Positions 24,853-37,883 are shown, counted from the stretch's first letter. The stretch is DNA of 64,000 nt from Brevibacterium renqingii (GCF_017808105.1 NZ_JADBHF010000011.1:62001-126000), one strand, 5' to 3'. Notes: generated from the sequence alone by a model not told the origin. Translations and numbers: made by a program.

Positions 24853-26325
24853 TCAGCACTCGACGACGTTGACGGCGAGGCCGCCCAGTGCCGTCTCCTT
24901 GTACTTCGAGGACATGTCCGCGCCGGTCTGACGCATCGTCTCGATCACCTCGTCGAGGCTGACCCGGTGCTGGCCGTCGCCCCACAGCGCCATCCGGGCG
25001 GCGTTGATGGCCTTGCCGGCGGCGATCGCGTTGCGTTCGATGCACGGCACCTGCACGAGTCCGGAGATCGGGTCGCAGGTCAGGCCCAGGTTGTGCTCCA
25101 TGGCGATCTCGGCGGCGTTCTCCACCTGCTCGGGGGTCCCGCCCATGACCGCGGCCAGTCCTCCGGCCGCCATCGACGAGGCGGATCCGACCTCGCCCTG
25201 GCAGCCCACCTCGGCGCCGGAGATCGAGGCCCGCTCCTTGTAGAGGACTCCCACCGCCGCCGAGGTGAGCAGGAAGTCGATGATGGCCCTGTGCTTGGCG
25301 GATTCGCCGCCCTCGGCCACGGAGGTGACGTAGTTGAGGGCGTAGTGCAGAACCGCGGGGATGATGCCGGCCGCACCGTTCGTCGGTGCGGTGACCACCC
25401 GGCCGCCCGAGGCGTTCTCCTCGTTGACGGCCATGGCGATGAGGTTGACCCATTCGAGGTAGTAGCCGGGATCGCGATCGGGGTCCTCGGCCTTGAGTTT
25501 GAGGTACCAGTCATGGGCCCTCCTGCGCACCTTGAGCCCGCCGGGCAGGTAGCCCGAGCGATCCAGCGAGGCCGAAGCGCATTCCTCCATCACGGAGTAG
25601 ATGTGGAGCAGCCCGTGCCGGATCTCTTCCTCCGATCGCATGGACAGCTCGTTGGCATGCATGATCTCGGTGATCGACATACCGGTCTCGGCGCAGCGCT
25701 GGAGCAGCTCGGCGCCGGAATGGAACGGGTAGGGCAGCTCTCCGCTGGAGGACTCGAGTTCGGCGTCGACGACGGACTCGGACACCGCGAACTCCGAATC
25801 CGCGCCACCCGCGGCTTCGGCCTCGGCGGCTCTCTCCTTCTCGAGGAATTCGGTCTCGGAGGTGACGAACCCGCCTCCCACGGAGTAGTAGGTCTCTTCG
25901 GCCAGGGTCTCGCCCGCGGAGTCGAGGGCGGTGATCGTCAGTGCGTTCGTGTGGCGGGGGAGGACGGTCAGCGGTCGTTTGACCATGTCGTCCTCGGTGA
26001 AGGCGAGCTCGACACCGGCTCCGGTGGAGTCGCCGAGGATGATCGTCCCGGTCTCGGACATCCGTGTCCGGCGGGCGGTGAGTTCGTTGGCCTCGACGAG
26101 GTCGGGCCGGCAGCCCTCGAGACCGAGCAGGATGGCGTCGAACGTGCCGTGGCCGGCACCCGTGGCGGCCAGGGATCCGAAGACATCGACCTTGATGCCG
26201 GCCACGGATCCCAGCGATTCGCCGAGGAGGTTGATGAAGCTCGAGCCCGCACGCATCGGTCCGACGGTGTGGGAGCTCGAGGGTCCGATGCCGACGGTGA
26301 AGAGGTCGAAGACGCTCAATGGCAT
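24853..26325 (-). CDS. sdaA: L-serine ammonia-lyase, iron-sulfur type
   Basis: A 490-residue single-chain L-serine dehydratase that deaminates serine to pyruvate and ammonia. The N-terminal beta part ([24 protein letters not shown]) and the C-terminal alpha part ([39 protein letters not shown]) are fused; the Cys residues in the latter blocks ligate the 4Fe-4S cluster. An Ala/Glu-rich insert at about 170-200 is extra. The start is MPLSVFDLF, where homology begins. The gene follows gcvH with a gap of 187 bases and is probably the last gene of the glycine-induced operon, completing the path glycine to serine to pyruvate. Confidence 0.95.
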   Translation of the reverse strand: MPLSVFDLFTVGIGPSSSHTVGPMRAGSSFINLLGESLGSVAGIKVDVFGSLAATGAGHGTFDAILLGLEGCRPDLVEANELTARRTRMSETGTIILGDSTGAGVELAFTEDDMVKRPLTVLPRHTNALTITALDSAGETLAEETYYSVGGGFVTSETEFLEKERAAEAEAAGGADSEFAVSESVVDAELESSSGELPYPFHSGAELLQRCAETGMSITEIMHANELSMRSEEEIRHGLLHIYSVMEECASASLDRSGYLPGGLKVRRRAHDWYLKLKAEDPDRDPGYYLEWVNLIAMAVNEENASGGRVVTAPTNGAAGIIPAVLHYALNYVTSVAEGGESAKHRAIIDFLLTSAAVGVLYKERASISGAEVGCQGEVGSASSMAAGGLAAVMGGTPEQVENAAEIAMEHNLGLTCDPISGLVQVPCIERNAIAAGKAINAARMALWGDGQHRVSLDEVIETMRQTGADMSSKYKETALGGLAVNVVEC

Positions 26326-26512
26326 GGCAATCACTTCGTTTCTGGTGGGATGACGACGGGGCCGACCGAGCGACCGTGCACGCAGCGTGCACGGGAAGCC
26401 TGCGCGGGCGCTCACGCCCGTGCCGACCTCGGCCGACCCCGCATGAAAGGGGTGGTCCCTCCTCAAGAGCGCGCGCTTCCGTGTGGAGGACGCCTCTCGA
26501 GAAAGGGTTTCC

Positions 26513-26911
26513 TCAGAGAGAGTTGGCTTCGGCGTAGCCGGCGGCATCCATGACTTCGCCGACCTCGGTCACGTTGACCTCGAACAGCCAGCCCTCGCCG
26601 TAGGGATCGGAGTTGAGCAGTCCGGGTGAGTCCACGGCCGCCTCGTTGATGGTCACGACTTCCCCGGAGACCGGGGTGTAGAGGTCGGACACGGACTTCG
26701 TCGATTCGACTTCGCCGCACGTCTCGCCTGCGGTGATGGTGTCGCCGACCTCGGGCAGGTCGACGTAGACGACCTCGCCGAGGGCATCGGATGCGACGGC
26801 GGTGATGCCGACCTTGACGGTCTTGCCGACGAGTTCGTCGGCCGCACCGTCGACCCACTCGTGTTCGGCGGAGTAGGTGTAGTGCTCAGGGAGCGGGGGC
26901 AGCTGTGCCAT
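26513..26911 (-). CDS. gcvH: Glycine cleavage system H protein
   Basis: A 132-residue lipoyl-carrier protein that shuttles the methylamine group between GcvP, GcvT and lipoamide dehydrogenase. The lipoylation block is [23 protein letters not shown] with the target Lys at about residue 72, and HEWV and [13 protein letters not shown] match the family. The ATG of MAQLPP follows a ribosome-binding site (GAAAGGA); a longer frame upstream is not conserved. It lies 100 bases after gcvT. Confidence 0.97.
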   Translation of the reverse strand: MAQLPPLPEHYTYSAEHEWVDGAADELVGKTVKVGITAVASDALGEVVYVDLPEVGDTITAGETCGEVESTKSVSDLYTPVSGEVVTINEAAVDSPGLLNSDPYGEGWLFEVNVTEVGEVMDAAGYAEANSL

Positions 26912-27011
26912 ATGTCTTTCCTTCTCTGCGGCCTGCGCCGGTGGGCGGAGGCCGCGACGTTGTCGGGCAGGTGAGACCAGTGTACGAGCCACCGGTCTCA
27001 CCTGGATGAAC

Positions 27012-28270
27012 TCAGTGGGACTGTCGTGTGTAGAACGGCAGTTCGGTGACGGTGAAGTCGTGGGCCTTGCCGCGGATGTCGACGGTCACCTCGGTGCCCG
27101 CCTCGGCGTGGTTCCGGTCGAGATAGGCCAAGGCGATAGGGTGGCCGAGCGTCGGCGAGGGCTGGCCCGAGGTGACGGTGCCGATCTCCGCGCCGTCGAT
27201 CGACACCGCGGCACCGGAGCGGGCGGCCCGGCGGCCTGCGGAGGTCAGGCCCACGAGCACGCGCGGGGGTTCGGTCTTGCCGAGTTCGGCCAGGGCTTCG
27301 CGGGCGAAGAAAGTCTCCTTCGTCTTGAACCCGATCATCCGTCCCAGCCCGGCATCGTACGGCGTGGTCTCGAGGTCGAGTTCATTGCCGTACAGCGGCA
27401 TTCCGGCCTCGAGGCGCAGCGAGTCGCGTGCGGCCAGTCCGCAGGGGACGAGTCCGTAGTCGGCACCCGAGGTCACGAGCGTCTCCCACAGGCGGGTCGC
27501 GCCGATGTTCGGGATGTAGAGCTCGAAGCCGTCCTCGCCGGTGTAGCCGGTGCGTGCGAGCATGAGATCGATGCCGGCGATCGTCAGCGGCATCCACGCG
27601 TAGTACTTGAGCTCGCGCACCGCCTCGCCGAGGGTGATCTTCTCCTGCCCCGCCGAGGTGGCTCCCCCGTTGACGGCGTCCGTGACCTCGGCCTGCGCGC
27701 TGTCGCCGGTGCCGGTGCGCGGGCCGAATTCGCCGTCGGCGCTCTCGTCGAGGGCGCGGAGGATGATGGCCTCGGAGTTCGGGCCCTGGACGGCGATGAG
27801 CGCAGTGGCGTCGGACTCGTCGAAGAGCCGCACGGCGGCACCGGGTGCGATATCGGTGAGGAAGGTCTCCATCCGCTCCTTCAGCGCGGTGACCACAGCG
27901 CGGGTATTCGCAGCGTTGGGCACGATGAGGAACTCCTCATCGCCGATGCGGTAAGTGATGAGGTCATCGAGGATGTACCCGCCCTCGTTGACGATCACAC
28001 CGTATCTGGCCTTGCCGATCTTCATCTTCGAGTACTTCGCGACGAACGCGTAGTCGAGGAAGGCGGCGGCATCGGCGCCGGTGATGCGCACCTCGCCCAT
28101 GTGGGAGAGGTCGAAGATGCCCGCGGCCTCGCGCACGGCACGGTGTTCGGCCAGTTCCGAACCGTACTTCAGCGGCATGTCCCAGCCGCCGAAGTCGGTG
28201 AACGAGGCGCCAAGCTCGGCGTGCTCGGCGTGCAGCGGGGTCTCCTTGGGCTTCTGCGTGTTCTCAGTCA

Positions 28271-28271
<1 letters not shown>
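27012..28271 (-). CDS. gcvT: Glycine cleavage system T protein (aminomethyltransferase)
   Basis: A 419-residue tetrahydrofolate-dependent aminomethyltransferase that releases ammonia from the H-protein intermediate and forms methylene-THF. [29 protein letters not shown] and the late [22 protein letters not shown] are family blocks. A Gly/Asp/Ala-rich insert at about 188-215 contains the dispersed CGCCGAGGTGG word. The ATG overlaps the gcvP stop (ATGA), so translation is coupled and the start is fixed. Confidence 0.97.
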
Positions 28272-31204
<2,933 letters not shown>

Positions 31205-31281
31205 TTGCCGTCCTAGGGTCGGTGTCGCGCCCACCGATGGAGGACGCACTGATCACTGAGTGTCCTCCCCGATCTGTCGGG

Positions 31282-31312
31282 CCGCCGCCTCTCCCACGCC
31301 GGTGCGCGGCGG
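31282..31312 (-). terminator. GC-rich hairpin in the riboswitch expression platform
   Basis: CCGCCGC pairs with GCGGCGG around a 17-base loop that repeats the GUGGGAGAG sequence that opens the aptamer. It lies between the aptamer and the gcvP ribosome-binding site and could act as a conditional terminator or sequestering helix. Confidence 0.5.
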
Positions 31313-31330
31313 ACGGGCGGTCCTTCAGAT

Positions 31331-31427
31331 ATGCCTGCAATCGGTGGTACTGGGCCTGAGAGTTTCCCGGGGAGGGAATTGCACCTACGGCGCTGCCCGG
31401 TGTCTGTCCGGCAGCTCTCCCACGTCA
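31331..31427 (-). ncRNA. Glycine riboswitch (gcvT class) upstream of gcvP
   Basis: Read on the minus strand, this segment has the conserved parts of a glycine aptamer in order: GUGGGAGAGC, a hairpin closed by GCUGCC/GGCAGC, GCGCCGUAGGUGCAA, the CCCUCCCC arm, and AACUCUCAGGCCCAGUACC with the 3' strand. Only one complete aptamer is seen. Its position before gcvP, gcvT, gcvH and sdaA fits glycine-induced expression of the cleavage system. Confidence 0.9.
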
Positions 31428-31702
31428 TGTCTTAGCGGCGTATGAAGTTGTGCGCAGAACCGCGTGGAACTGCGCTTCCAATCCTAGTGAATGAAGTCAC
31501 GCCCGACAAACCTCCTGATGCTCGCTTCAGCTCGCTCGCAAACGGTGGTCGCGGAAGCAGGGCTCGTCGGCCGCACCGCGGGTCGGCTCCGCAGGTGGGC
31601 GCAGGGGCAGCGCCGCAGCCGCTCAGGGGCACAACGCAGAGCTGTCACCCGCCGGGTCTCAAACGCAGTCCGGGCCTGCGCCTCACGCACGCCTGCTTTC
31701 TT
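31428..31702. other. Intergenic region upstream of the glycine riboswitch
   Basis: It must hold the promoter of the gcv operon on the minus strand just upstream of 31430. Otherwise I see no gene; the open frames lack family features. The region leads into the palindrome at 31703-31782. Confidence 0.45.
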
Positions 31703-31782
31703 CAGAACAGTGGTCGCAATCGGACAGAACAGTGGTCGCAATCGGATACTCTCCAACGAGAAAAGTATCCGATTGCGACCAC
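31703..31782. repeat. Intergenic palindrome with conserved loop, copy 2, left arm duplicated
   Basis: Arms 31732-31750 and 31764-31782 (19 bases) pair perfectly. The inner stem and loop match the copy at 24609-24669 with only two differences. The left arm lies within a 22-base segment present twice in tandem (31703-31724 and 31725-31746). Confidence 0.85.
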
Positions 31783-31894
31783 ATCTTGATTCGCCAACCC
31801 GTTTCTCGGCCGGTGTGCGCCGCGGCCTTCAGCGGCGGGCTCAAGCGCAGCCTTCAGAGGCAACGCTCCTCCGAGGTGCGTTGTCTGCGTCAGC

Positions 31895-32689
31895 TCAGGC
31901 GCTGCCGCCTGCGGTGATGACGCCGCCGTCGGCTGTGAGCACCTGCGCGGTGATCCAATCGGCGTCGGCCGACGCAAGATAGGCCACGGCTCCGGCGATG
32001 TCCTCGGGGGTGCCGAGCCGCTTGACCGGATAGGCCGCAGCGACCTCGTCCTCGCGCCCTTCGTAGAGGGCGGTCGCGAAGTTCGTCTTGACGACGGCCG
32101 GCGCAACGGCGTTGACGCGGATGTCCGGACCGAGCTCGACGGCCAGGGACTTGGTCAGATGGGAGACTGCGGCCTTCGAGATGCCGTAGAAGCTGATGCC
32201 GGGGCTCGGCCGCTCGCCGGCCACCGAGGAGATGCTCACGACCCGCCCCTTGTTCTCCCTGAACTTCAGGCCCTCGTGGTGAGCGGCGCCCTGGATCCAG
32301 GCGAGTGTGCCGAGGACATTGACGTCGAGGATCTTCCGTGCGGCATCGAGATCGATGTCGATGAGCGGACCGTAGACCGGATTGATCCCGACATTCGTGA
32401 CGAGCACGTCGAGGCGACCGAACTTCTCCGCGATCGTGTCGAAGACCTCCGCCCGGTGCGCCGGATCGTCGGACTTGCCGGCGATGCCGAGTGCGGTGCC
32501 GTCCGGGAACTTCGCGACCGCCTCGTCGAGCGCCTCGGGTTTGCGGGCGGTGAGGATCACGGTGGCGCCCTCGGCATTGAGCCGCTGGGCGATGCCGAGA
32601 CCGATGCCGCGGCTGGAGCCGGTGACGAGGGCGACCTGGCCTTCGAATCGGCAGCCGGACTGCGGGGTGGTTGCGGTGCTCTCTGACAT
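31895..32689 (-). CDS. SDR family oxidoreductase
   Basis: A 264-residue classical short-chain dehydrogenase. The cofactor loop is VTGSSRGIGLGIAQ (about residues 22-35), NVGINPVYGP replaces the usual NNAG, and the catalytic SSVAGERPSPGISFYGISKAA carries Ser, Tyr and Lys. The C-terminal GTPEDIAGAVAYLASADADWITAQVLTADGG is typical. The SSRGIG loop with Arg suggests NADP(H). CUGGAG before the ATG supports the start. It diverges from the DUF1990 gene across a possible TetR-type operator. Confidence 0.9.
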   Translation of the reverse strand: MSESTATTPQSGCRFEGQVALVTGSSRGIGLGIAQRLNAEGATVILTARKPEALDEAVAKFPDGTALGIAGKSDDPAHRAEVFDTIAEKFGRLDVLVTNVGINPVYGPLIDIDLDAARKILDVNVLGTLAWIQGAAHHEGLKFRENKGRVVSISSVAGERPSPGISFYGISKAAVSHLTKSLAVELGPDIRVNAVAPAVVKTNFATALYEGREDEVAAAYPVKRLGTPEDIAGAVAYLASADADWITAQVLTADGGVITAGGSA

Positions 32690-32733
32690 GGGTGAACTCC
32701 AGTGTTCGGTCGGCGGGCGAATGCGATGATGCA

Positions 32734-32752
32734 TGAAGCGAGCGTTCGTTCA
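32734..32752. promoter_or_regulatory. Possible TetR-type operator between divergent SDR and DUF1990 genes
   Basis: TGAAGCGAGCGTTCGTTCA is an imperfect dyad with the CGTTCGTTCA half common in actinobacterial TetR/AcrR sites. One half is degraded by an extra base, so the call is weak. No TetR gene is adjacent. Confidence 0.35.
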
Positions 32753-32801
32753 GCAATCTGCTCCCATCGTAGGCACGACCATCAGGGAAGACAAGGAGAG
32801 A

Positions 32802-33362
32802 ATGGGGATCATGAACCAGCTTGAGCACCACCTCGACCTCGGTCCGGCTCACCTGTTCCCGCTCGCTCGCGAAGCGGTTCTCACCTGGGCGCTGCAGGAG
32901 AGTGCGGGAGTGAGCGTGCGGCCGGCCCGCCGTGTGCACAGCGGTCAGGTCATCGATCTCAGGCTCAATCCTCTCTGGCCCGCCTCGCCGAGGCGGCTCC
33001 ACGGTCGCGATCTGACCGTGCCGGTCGGGTCGTGCGTCGTCGTCCGAGTCATCGACGAAGCGGATCGGGCCGGGTTCACCTATCGCACTCTGCCGGGCCA
33101 CGTGGAGACGGGAGAGGAGACCTTCCTCGTGATGGTCGGGCCGGACGGCCGCCTCGGCGTATCCATCACTGCCGAGTCGGTGCCCGGGCATCCGCTGCTC
33201 AAAGCAGCCGGGCCTGTGGCGGTGATGGGGCAGTCGATGATGGCGCGGCGGTACGCCGAAGGACTGCGAGGACTCCTCACCGCGAGCGCTTCCCGCCCTG
33301 TCCCTCCTGTGAGCGAGGCTCCATCAATATCGGTTCGCGCAACAATTGCTTCTCTTTATTGA
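32802..33362 (+). CDS. DUF1990 family protein
   Basis: A 186-residue protein of the actinobacterial and plant DUF1990 family. Matching blocks are FPLAREAVLTWALQESAGVSV, PVGSCVVVRVIDEADRAGFTYRTLPGHVETGEETFLV and the C-terminal QSMMARRYAEGLRGLL. AAGGAGAG lies just before ATGGGG; a second ATG nine bases on is possible. The function is unknown. It diverges from an SDR gene. Confidence 0.85.
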   Translation: MGIMNQLEHHLDLGPAHLFPLAREAVLTWALQESAGVSVRPARRVHSGQVIDLRLNPLWPASPRRLHGRDLTVPVGSCVVVRVIDEADRAGFTYRTLPGHVETGEETFLVMVGPDGRLGVSITAESVPGHPLLKAAGPVAVMGQSMMARRYAEGLRGLLTASASRPVPPVSEAPSISVRATIASLY

Positions 33363-33474
33363 TTCCGCTGGTATATTGTGTTCTCAACCACGCACTCGCA
33401 TCCGCAGCGCAGCATAGTCGACACCCACTGAGTCCGACCGCGCGCGGGCCGACCACCAAGAGGATCCTTCAACG

Positions 33475-33654
33475 ATGACCGATGTCTCCGCACCGACCTC
33501 CGTCGGTGACAACCGCGAGAGCACCGACCAGGAGGCTTCTCCCCCGATCGATGACTTCCTGCCGCGTTCGGGCAGCGGCCCTCTCTCCGGCCAGACCGTC
33601 GTCGACTCCGACCGGGTCCGCGCCTGGCTCCGGCTGAACTCCACCCGCCCATAA
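33475..33654 (+). CDS. Small 59-residue protein preceding an acyl-CoA dehydrogenase
   Basis: This short frame (MTDVSAPTSVGDNRESTDQE... to ...AWLRLNSTRP) starts with ATG and ends ten bases before the acyl-CoA dehydrogenase ATG. It is preceded by GAGGATCC, a moderate ribosome-binding site, and followed by AAGAGAGGA for the next gene. It is acidic and Ser-rich in its first half, with one short amphipathic segment (VVDSDRVRAWLRL). I do not recognise it. Its position and codon use make it a likely translated member of the operon, or a remnant of a larger gene. Confidence 0.55.
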   Translation: MTDVSAPTSVGDNRESTDQEASPPIDDFLPRSGSGPLSGQTVVDSDRVRAWLRLNSTRP

Positions 33655-33664
33655 GAGAGGAACC

Positions 33665-34828
33665 ATGGACACCACAGAGCTCGATGACATCCTGGCCGCC
33701 GTCCGCGAATTCGTCCGCGAGAAGGTCGTGCCGCTCGAAACCCGAATCGAGGACGAGGACGCCATTCCCGAAGACATCATCACGGAATCCGCCGAGATGG
33801 GTCTCTTCGGGTGGGCACTGCCCGAGGAGCACGGCGGCCTGGGGCTCAACGCCGAGCAGGACGCGCTGCTGGCCATGGAGCTCGGCTACACGACACCGTC
33901 CTTCCGCTCCCTGTTCGGCACGAACAACGGCATCGCCGGACAGGTGCTCGTCAACTACGGCACGGATGAGCAGAAATCCGAATGGCTGCCCCGTCTGGCC
34001 TCCGGAGACGTCGTCGCCTCCTTCGCCCTGACCGAGTCCGAAGCCGGCTCCGACCCCTCGGGGCTGCGAACGAAGGCCGCCCGCGACGGCGATGACTACA
34101 TCATCAACGGCAGCAAGCGCTTCATCACCAATGCCGAGGCCTCCGATGTGCTCATCGTCTTCGCCCGCACCGATCCCGATGCCACCGGCTCGAAGGGCAT
34201 CTCGGTGTTCCTCGTGCCCACGAAGTCCGAGGGAGTGACCGTCGGCCCCCACGACCACAAGATGGGCCAGGCCGGAGCCTGGACCTCGGAGATCTTCTTC
34301 GACGACGTCCGCGTCCCGTCCGCCAACCTCATCGGCGGCGAGGAGGAGAAGGGCTTCTATGCAGCCATGGCCTCGCTGAACAAGGGCCGACTGCACATCG
34401 CCGCGATCTGCGTGGGCCAGTCCATCCGCATCCTCGACGAATCCGTCCGCTTCGCCGCCGAGGCGAAACAGGGCGGCGAGCCGATCGCGCGGTTCCAGCT
34501 CGTCCAGGCGATGCTCGCCGACATCTACACCGACACCGCCGCCGCGAAGTCCCTCGTGCTCTCGGCCGCACAACGCTGGGACGAAGGGACCGATCGCAAA
34601 CTCGGCCCCTCCTCGGCGAAGCTCTTCGCCTCCGAAGCACTCGCCCGCATCGCCGACAAGGGAGTGCAGATCCAGGGCGGAATGGGCTACATGCGCGAAT
34701 CCGCGGTCGAGCGCTTCTACCGCCATGCCCGACTGTTCCGGATCTACGAGGGCACCTCGGAGGTCCAGCGCGTCGTCGTCGCCCGGCAGCTGCTGGGTGG
34801 CGCACACAAGCCCCAGTTCAACCTCTGA
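33665..34828 (+). CDS. Acyl-CoA dehydrogenase
   Basis: A 387-residue FAD flavoenzyme that oxidises acyl-CoA to 2-enoyl-CoA. [39 protein letters not shown] (about residues 119-157) is the acyl-CoA/FAD signature, [31 protein letters not shown] (about 340-370) the second signature with the catalytic Glu, and the length is typical. AAGAGAGGA precedes the ATG. The next gene is an SDR 43 bases on, so the pair may perform two steps on an acyl-CoA. Chain-length preference cannot be read from sequence. Confidence 0.95.
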   Translation: MDTTELDDILAAVREFVREKVVPLETRIEDEDAIPEDIITESAEMGLFGWALPEEHGGLGLNAEQDALLAMELGYTTPSFRSLFGTNNGIAGQVLVNYGTDEQKSEWLPRLASGDVVASFALTESEAGSDPSGLRTKAARDGDDYIINGSKRFITNAEASDVLIVFARTDPDATGSKGISVFLVPTKSEGVTVGPHDHKMGQAGAWTSEIFFDDVRVPSANLIGGEEEKGFYAAMASLNKGRLHIAAICVGQSIRILDESVRFAAEAKQGGEPIARFQLVQAMLADIYTDTAAAKSLVLSAAQRWDEGTDRKLGPSSAKLFASEALARIADKGVQIQGGMGYMRESAVERFYRHARLFRIYEGTSEVQRVVVARQLLGGAHKPQFNL

Positions 34829-34871
34829 CACCGACACGTACACTGGCACCGACTTCACGGAAGGACTCTCC

Positions 34872-35675
34872 ATGACCGACACCTCCACCCCTGCACCCGG
34901 CATCACCGCCACCGGCGGAGTCACAGCGATCCCCGGCCTGCTCAGCGGCAAGGTCGCCGTCGTCACCGGCGGCGCCCAGGGCCTCGGCCTGTCTATGGCC
35001 CGCAGCCTCGTCGACTCCGGGGCCAAGGTCGTCATCGGGGATATGAACGAGAACAGCCTCGCCTCCGCTGTCGAAGAGCTCGGCGGGGCCGAGTCCGCGG
35101 CCGGTGTCGTGTGCAATGTGTCCTCGCTGGAGAACGTCGAGAAGCTCGCCGAAGCCGCCACACGCACGTTCGGCGGTGTCGACATCTGGATCAACAACGC
35201 CGGCATCACGCGCGACGCGACGATCCGGAAGATGACCGAGCAGCAGTTCGACGACGTCATTTCCGTCCACCTGCGCGGGACCTGGAACGGCCTCAAGGTC
35301 GCCACCGGCCTCATGCGCGAGCAGGACCGCGGCGGTGCGATCGTCAACGTGTCCTCGATCAGCGGCAAGGTCGGCATGCTCGGCCAGTCGAACTACTCCG
35401 CAGCGAAGGCCGGCATCGTCGGCATGACGAAGGCCGTGGCCAAGGAGGTCGCGTTCAAGAACATCCGCATCAATGCGATCCAGCCCGGCTTCATCAACAC
35501 CGCGATGACCGCGGCCATGCCGCAGCACGTCATCGATTCGAAGCTCGCCGAGATCCCGCTCGGTCGTCCGGGAGAGCCCGAGGAGGTCGCCTCGGTGGTC
35601 CTCTTCCTCGCCTCCGGCCTGTCGAGCTACCTCACCGGCACCGTCACCGAGATCTCCGGCGGCCGCCACATCTGA
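34872..35675 (+). CDS. SDR family oxidoreductase (FabG-like)
   Basis: A 267-residue classical SDR close to 3-oxoacyl-ACP/CoA reductases. The cofactor loop is [14 protein letters not shown] (about residues 32-45), with VVIGDMNE at the end of beta-2 (an Asp that favours NAD(H)), [14 protein letters not shown], and the catalytic [21 protein letters not shown] (about 158-178). [37 protein letters not shown] closes it. AAGGAC precedes the ATG. With the upstream acyl-CoA dehydrogenase it suggests a hydroxyacyl-CoA or related pathway. Confidence 0.93.
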   Translation: MTDTSTPAPGITATGGVTAIPGLLSGKVAVVTGGAQGLGLSMARSLVDSGAKVVIGDMNENSLASAVEELGGAESAAGVVCNVSSLENVEKLAEAATRTFGGVDIWINNAGITRDATIRKMTEQQFDDVISVHLRGTWNGLKVATGLMREQDRGGAIVNVSSISGKVGMLGQSNYSAAKAGIVGMTKAVAKEVAFKNIRINAIQPGFINTAMTAAMPQHVIDSKLAEIPLGRPGEPEEVASVVLFLASGLSSYLTGTVTEISGGRHI

Positions 35676-35800
35676 TCACCTCTCCGCTCGCCGAGGCGGC
35701 CCTCCCTGCATCGCCGTCGCCGCTCCCCACCCGCTGAGTGGGGTGGAGCGCGAGATCGGCGGGCTTCGCGTCCCCGTGGGGGCGCGGTCCGGACGGGAGG

Positions 35801-37768
35801 TCAGGCGCGGTGCTTGATCTCACCGCCGACGACGGTCATGCCGACGCGGGTGTCTCGGATCGCCTCGGCGTGGGCGAAGAGAGCCTCCTCGCTCGTGTAG
35901 CCGAGCAGGCCGCCGGCAGCTCTATGGGCCTCTTCGAAGAGGCCGCTCGTCCCGTGCGCAGGCGTTTCCGGGTTCAGCCCTTCGGCGACGCATGGGTCCG
36001 TGTCGACGACGATGAAGTCGGCGTCCATTCCCGCGGCCAGATATCCGCGGCGGTCCTCGAGCCCGGCGGCGAATGCGGGGCCCTGCGTGTGCAGGCGGAT
36101 CGCCTCGACAGCCGAGAGCCGACGTTCGGGCTGGAAGCTCGTGCCCGCATCACCCGAGATATCGGCCCTGGTCATCGCCGCATAGATCGCTGCGAAGGGG
36201 TTCGCGGGCTCGACAGGGCCATCGGAGCCGAAGACGACCTGCGCGCCGGCCGAGAGCAGGTCCGGCCAGGCGTAGGCGGCCAGGCCTGCGGATTCGTCGA
36301 CGAGGTGGAGCAGATGCAGATCGGAGATGCAGTGCCGCGGCTGCATCGAGGCGATGACGTCGAGTTCGGCGAACCGGGCGAGGTCCTCGGGCCGGATGAA
36401 CTGAGCATGTTCGACCCGGTGACGCAGAGGCCGACCGAACCTCTCCTCGGCCTCCCGCGTGGTCTCGCGCAGGCGTTCGAAGACATTGAGCACATGGTGG
36501 TTGGCCTGGTCGCCGATGGCGTGGATCGACACTGAGATGCCCGCCTCGGTGGCCCGCTCGGCGTTTTCGAACAGATCGTCTTCGGACATCTGCGCAATGC
36601 CGTAGTTGGCCTGGGGAGCGTCACTGCCGACCATCTCCTCGAGTATCGTGCCGGGATACGTGTGCGTGCCGTGCTCGAGCGCTTCGGTTCCGGTCCTGGG
36701 TGCTGCGCCGCTGAGGTCGGTTCCGTCCGCGGTCACCGCACCGGAATCGCCCAGAGTCTCGGACGCCTCAGGTGCGGGGAACGGCGAGGACATGTGGCTC
36801 GTGTGCGAGCCCAGCGCCCCGTCGGAGAAGAGCTTGAGTCCGCCTCGCTGCAGCCAGTCATCGCCGTCTCCGGTGTGCCAACCGGTCTCGATCGCCCACG
36901 GGACCTCATTGCCGCGCAAGTGCTGTGTCACCCGGATATGCTGCCGGTCGGCTTCCCGCAGATCATTCCAGCCCAGCGTCGAGGAGATGCCGTCGAAGTC
37001 GTGGAAGCCGGTCAGTCCCTGGGACAGGAAGAGCTTCTGCGTGCGATCGAGTCGTTCGACCTGTTCCTCGCGCGTGGGCTCGGGAATGAACCTGGCCACC
37101 AAGTCGGTCGCGTCCTCCCGGACGAGTCCGGTCAGCTCACCGTCCTCGTCGCGGACGAACTCCCCGCCCCAGGGGTCGGCCGTGAGCGCGTCGATTCCGG
37201 CGATCTCGAGGGCATGGCCGTTGGCCCAGAGTGTGTGGAGGTCGAGTGACCACATCGCCACCGGATGGTCGGGCACCGCCTGGTCGAGCAGTTCCCGGTC
37301 CGGGTAGCGAGGGTCATCCCACTTGTTGAGGTCCCATCCGGAACCGACGACCCACTCCCCCACCGGCAGCGTCCGGGCACGTTCGCGGATCGCTTCGACC
37401 GCCTCGGCCAGTGTTCGCGTCTGCGACAGATCGAGCTCCTCGATCGAATTCGCATAGGCGATCGAGTGCATGTGCCCGTCGACGAAGCCCGGCAGGATCA
37501 CCTGTCCGCCGCAGTCGATCTCCTCGATCTCGAGCCCGGGGATGACGGTGGTCGCCCCGACCCCGCCCGCCGAGGCGAGCGCCGCCGTGGTCGATGATTC
37601 CGCGGCTGCGATGTCGAGAAGTTCGGCCCTGGTGCCGACGGCCGCGATCGTCTCGCCGTCGACGAGGATCGCGTCCGGAGGCGGTGTTGCAGTGTCGAGG
37701 AATCCGGGGGTGTCCGAGTCGGCCGAGGGCGCGAACGTGCGCACGATGGCGTTGGAGAACAGACGCAT
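35801..37768 (-). CDS. Amidohydrolase, YtcJ-like (PF07969)
   Basis: A 655-residue metal-dependent amidohydrolase of the YtcJ/NfdA type. The metal motif GFVDGHMHSI is at about residues 88-97, with SIHAIGDQANHHVLNVFE and RHRVEHAQFIRPEDLARF further on and FGSDGPVEPANPFAAIYAAMTR near the end, all typical. A Ser/Gly/Asp-rich insert around residues 340-370 is extra. The start is the ATG of MRLFSNAIV, seven bases after a TAGACT -10; the longer upstream frame is not conserved. Relatives hydrolyse N-formyl or N-acyl amides, but the substrate is undefined. Confidence 0.9.
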   Translation of the reverse strand: MRLFSNAIVRTFAPSADSDTPGFLDTATPPPDAILVDGETIAAVGTRAELLDIAAAESSTTAALASAGGVGATTVIPGLEIEEIDCGGQVILPGFVDGHMHSIAYANSIEELDLSQTRTLAEAVEAIRERARTLPVGEWVVGSGWDLNKWDDPRYPDRELLDQAVPDHPVAMWSLDLHTLWANGHALEIAGIDALTADPWGGEFVRDEDGELTGLVREDATDLVARFIPEPTREEQVERLDRTQKLFLSQGLTGFHDFDGISSTLGWNDLREADRQHIRVTQHLRGNEVPWAIETGWHTGDGDDWLQRGGLKLFSDGALGSHTSHMSSPFPAPEASETLGDSGAVTADGTDLSGAAPRTGTEALEHGTHTYPGTILEEMVGSDAPQANYGIAQMSEDDLFENAERATEAGISVSIHAIGDQANHHVLNVFERLRETTREAEERFGRPLRHRVEHAQFIRPEDLARFAELDVIASMQPRHCISDLHLLHLVDESAGLAAYAWPDLLSAGAQVVFGSDGPVEPANPFAAIYAAMTRADISGDAGTSFQPERRLSAVEAIRLHTQGPAFAAGLEDRRGYLAAGMDADFIVVDTDPCVAEGLNPETPAHGTSGLFEEAHRAAGGLLGYTSEEALFAHAEAIRDTRVGMTVVGGEIKHRA

Positions 37769-37775
37769 GGGCACC

Positions 37776-37781
37776 AGTCTA
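37776..37781 (-). promoter_or_regulatory. -10 element TAGACT, probable leaderless start of the YtcJ-like gene
   Basis: On the minus strand TAGACT is followed by seven bases and the ATG. No ribosome-binding site is present. Confidence 0.55.
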
Positions 37782-37858
37782 GAACGGGCGGTCACCGGCC
37801 AGGCCGACCCCTCGGCCCCGGGTGCGGCGGGAGGCTGCTCTGCGCTTCGAACACCCTC

Positions 37859-37876
37859 TTCTACGGGGAGTAGAAT
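37859..37876. promoter_or_regulatory. TTCTAC-N5-GTAGAA palindrome overlapping a leaderless promoter
   Basis: The dyad (37859-37875) includes the -10 hexamer TAGAAT (37871-37876), which is seven bases from the ATG of the small membrane protein. A repressor on the dyad would occlude the -10 directly. It is the third member of the set at 7113 and 16002. Confidence 0.65.
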
Positions 37877-37883
37877 CGGCTCC

